Assembly (NCBI GenBank): GCA_913064925.1
Contig: CAJYBN010000155.1
Span: 1-6,820, forward strand
DNA from: an uncultured Peptococcaceae bacterium
GTDB taxonomy: Bacteria > Bacillota > Desulfotomaculia > Desulfotomaculales > Desulfallaceae
Length of the DNA: 6,820 nt
Direction: 5' to 3'
This document shows positions 5,644 to 6,820 of the stretch, in pieces. The notes beneath the pieces were generated by a model. The model worked only from the letters and a program-made list of their open reading frames with translations, had not been told where the DNA came from and searched no databases. Both the position numbers and the translations under genes were made by a program. Numbering within the stretch: the stretch's first letter is position 1; each line of letters starts with the position of its first letter.

Positions 5644-6820
5644 TCATTTTTGGCGGGCGCAGGCCATATGCAAGTGGTCGAGTATGGCTTGCAGCAGTCC
5701 GTCTATGGTATATTCCTTCGCCACTACGTCTACGCGCAGCCCTGCATCGGCGGCCGTTTGGGCGGTGATGGGGCCGATGCAGGCTACCAGGGCGCGCCCG
5801 GTAAGGCCGGCGGGTTGTTTTGCCCCTATTAGGGACAAGAAGTTTTGCACGGTGGACGAGCTGGTAAAGGTGATAACGTCGATTTCTCCGTTCAGCAGCA
5901 TGCTGCGGATCAGCGGCGCGTCGCCAGAACCGGCCACCGTCTTGTACGCCGCAACCACGTCAACTAAGGCACCAAGCGCGGCCAGGGATTCGGGCAGTAA
6001 GTTCCTGGCGACGGCAGCGCGGGGCAGCAGGATGCGGTCACCGGGGGAAATTTTATCTTTTAGTCCGGTAATGATGTCTTCTGCTTGATAATTACCCGGG
6101 ACGTAATCAACGCGCAGGGCTAGTGAGCGCAGCGCTTTTTCCGTTTGCGGGCCGATGGCGCATATTTTTACCCCGTGCAAGTCGCGAATATCCCGGTTCA
6201 GAAGTTCGAGGCGGTCAAAAAAGGCATGCACCCCGTTGACGCTGGTGAAAATAACCCAATGATAAGAAGAAATGTTTTGTATGGCCCTGTCCAAAGCCGA
6301 GTAATCGTCGAGAGGGGCGATGGATATGACGGGGAATTCCACCGGTTCGCCACCCAGTGCAGCTATTTTGTCGGACAAGGCGCTGGCTTGCTCGCGGGCG
6401 CGCGTGACCAGGATTCTACGGCCAAATAAAGGCTTGTTTTCAAACCAGCGCAATTTTTCGCGCAGTTTGACCACCTCGCCTACCACGATAACAGCCGGGT
6501 TTTGAAAATTATTTTCCTCGGCCAGGCTGGCAATATTGTGCAAAGTTCCCACCAGCGTTTTTTGTTCCGAGCGGGTACCCCAGCGAATCAACGCCACAGG
6601 TGTTTCCGGGGACCGGCCATGTTCCATCAGCTTGCGGGCGATGCCCGGCAGGTTGCCAATGCCCATCAAAAAGACCAGAGTTCCGGCACCGGTGGATATT
6701 TTGGACCAGGCCACGCTGGATTCGTTTTTGTCCGGATCTTCGTTGCCGGTTATGATGGTAACGGTAGATGTGTATTTTCTGTGGGTGACGGGTATGCCGG
6801 CGTATGCCGGTACGGCCACC
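5644..6820 (-). CDS. cobA-hemD: Uroporphyrinogen-III C-methyltransferase / uroporphyrinogen-III synthase fusion (CobA-HemD), 5' end missing
   Basis: A bifunctional enzyme cut by the right edge: the first complete codon is 6817-6819 and the true start lies beyond the window. Visible residues 1-125 or so are the C-terminal part of an SAM-dependent uroporphyrinogen-III methyltransferase, with the family signatures AVPAYAGIPVTHR (2-14), FLMGIGNL (50-57) and a WGTR stretch (80-83); this half makes precorrin-2. After a short linker, residues 133-391 form a HemD domain (GRRILVTRARE at 133-143, FTSVNGV at 191-197, AYKT at 291-294, a serine/threonine-rich TFTSSSTV near 318-325, and IGP at 348-350), which cyclises hydroxymethylbilane to uroporphyrinogen III. 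HemD proteins are poorly conserved, but these motifs and the fusion itself make the call firm. About 120 N-terminal methyltransferase residues should be missing. The stop is 17 bases upstream of the NirJ1-type gene. The fusion channels tetrapyrrole towards siroheme, as the rest of the operon requires. The GTG at 6819 is an internal valine, not a start. Confidence 0.93.
   Translation of the reverse strand, partial: VAVPAYAGIPVTHRKYTSTVTIITGNEDPDKNESSVAWSKISTGAGTLVFLMGIGNLPGIARKLMEHGRSPETPVALIRWGTRSEQKTLVGTLHNIASLAEENNFQNPAVIVVGEVVKLREKLRWFENKPLFGRRILVTRAREQASALSDKIAALGGEPVEFPVISIAPLDDYSALDRAIQNISSYHWVIFTSVNGVHAFFDRLELLNRDIRDLHGVKICAIGPQTEKALRSLALRVDYVPGNYQAEDIITGLKDKISPGDRILLPRAAVARNLLPESLAALGALVDVVAAYKTVAGSGDAPLIRSMLLNGEIDVITFTSSSTVQNFLSLIGAKQPAGLTGRALVACIGPITAQTAADAGLRVDVVAKEYTIDGLLQAILDHLHMACARQK

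Noticed and set aside
6793..6811. A short direct repeat of GTATGCCGG near the right edge
   Set aside because: It encodes the conserved PAYAGIP segment of the methyltransferase, where proline/alanine/glycine codons naturally produce it.
1..6820. CRISPR array, tRNA, insertion sequence or phage genes
   Set aside because: I found no regularly spaced repeats, no cloverleaf-like segment, no terminal inverted repeats and no transposase or integrase motifs. Nearly all of the window is taken up by the seven genes.

Overview
The window holds one side of a heme-biosynthesis operon from an anaerobic bacterium. All seven genes lie on the minus strand, so transcription runs from the right edge to the left. 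Moderately GC-rich codon use, strong AGGAGG-type ribosome sites, a HemD fused to the uroporphyrinogen-III methyltransferase, and a pair of NirJ1/NirJ2-type radical SAM proteins together suggest a clostridial Firmicute of the Desulfotomaculum/Pelotomaculum type. That placement is an inference from gene style and order; there is no rRNA here to prove it.

In transcription order the genes are: the C-terminal two thirds or so of a CobA-HemD fusion (cut by the right edge); a radical SAM protein of the NirJ1/AhbC type; HemB (porphobilinogen synthase); a radical SAM/SPASM protein of the NirJ2/AhbD type; two paralogous Lrp/AsnC-fold proteins that look like the siroheme decarboxylase pair AhbA and AhbB; and HemL (glutamate-1-semialdehyde aminomutase). 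Gaps are 17, 46, 26 and 0 bases, then an 11-base overlap, then 18 bases, so the genes are almost certainly one transcript with translational coupling. Two starts depend on ribosome sites rather than ORF length: hemB starts at a GTG at 4401, and the NirJ2-type gene starts at 3388.

Taken together, the genes describe the oxygen-independent, siroheme-dependent route to heme. HemL and HemB make 5-aminolevulinate and porphobilinogen; HemD closes uroporphyrinogen III; CobA methylates it to precorrin-2; after conversion to siroheme, AhbA/AhbB remove two acetate carboxylates, the AhbC-type enzyme removes the two remaining acetate groups, and the AhbD-type enzyme turns two propionates into vinyls. Still needed are HemA, HemC and a precorrin-2 dehydrogenase/ferrochelatase; none is in the window, and they may lie beyond the right edge.

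The left 132 bases are non-coding. They contain a perfect 11-bp inverted repeat that spans the hemL stop codon and, further on, a good sigma-A-type promoter pointing left, which should drive the next gene outside the window. I found no tRNA, rRNA, CRISPR array, insertion sequence or phage gene. The pathway itself is known; the less ordinary points are the early/late gene interleaving, a tandem 12-bp duplication at the hemB stop codon, and the NirJ naming problem.
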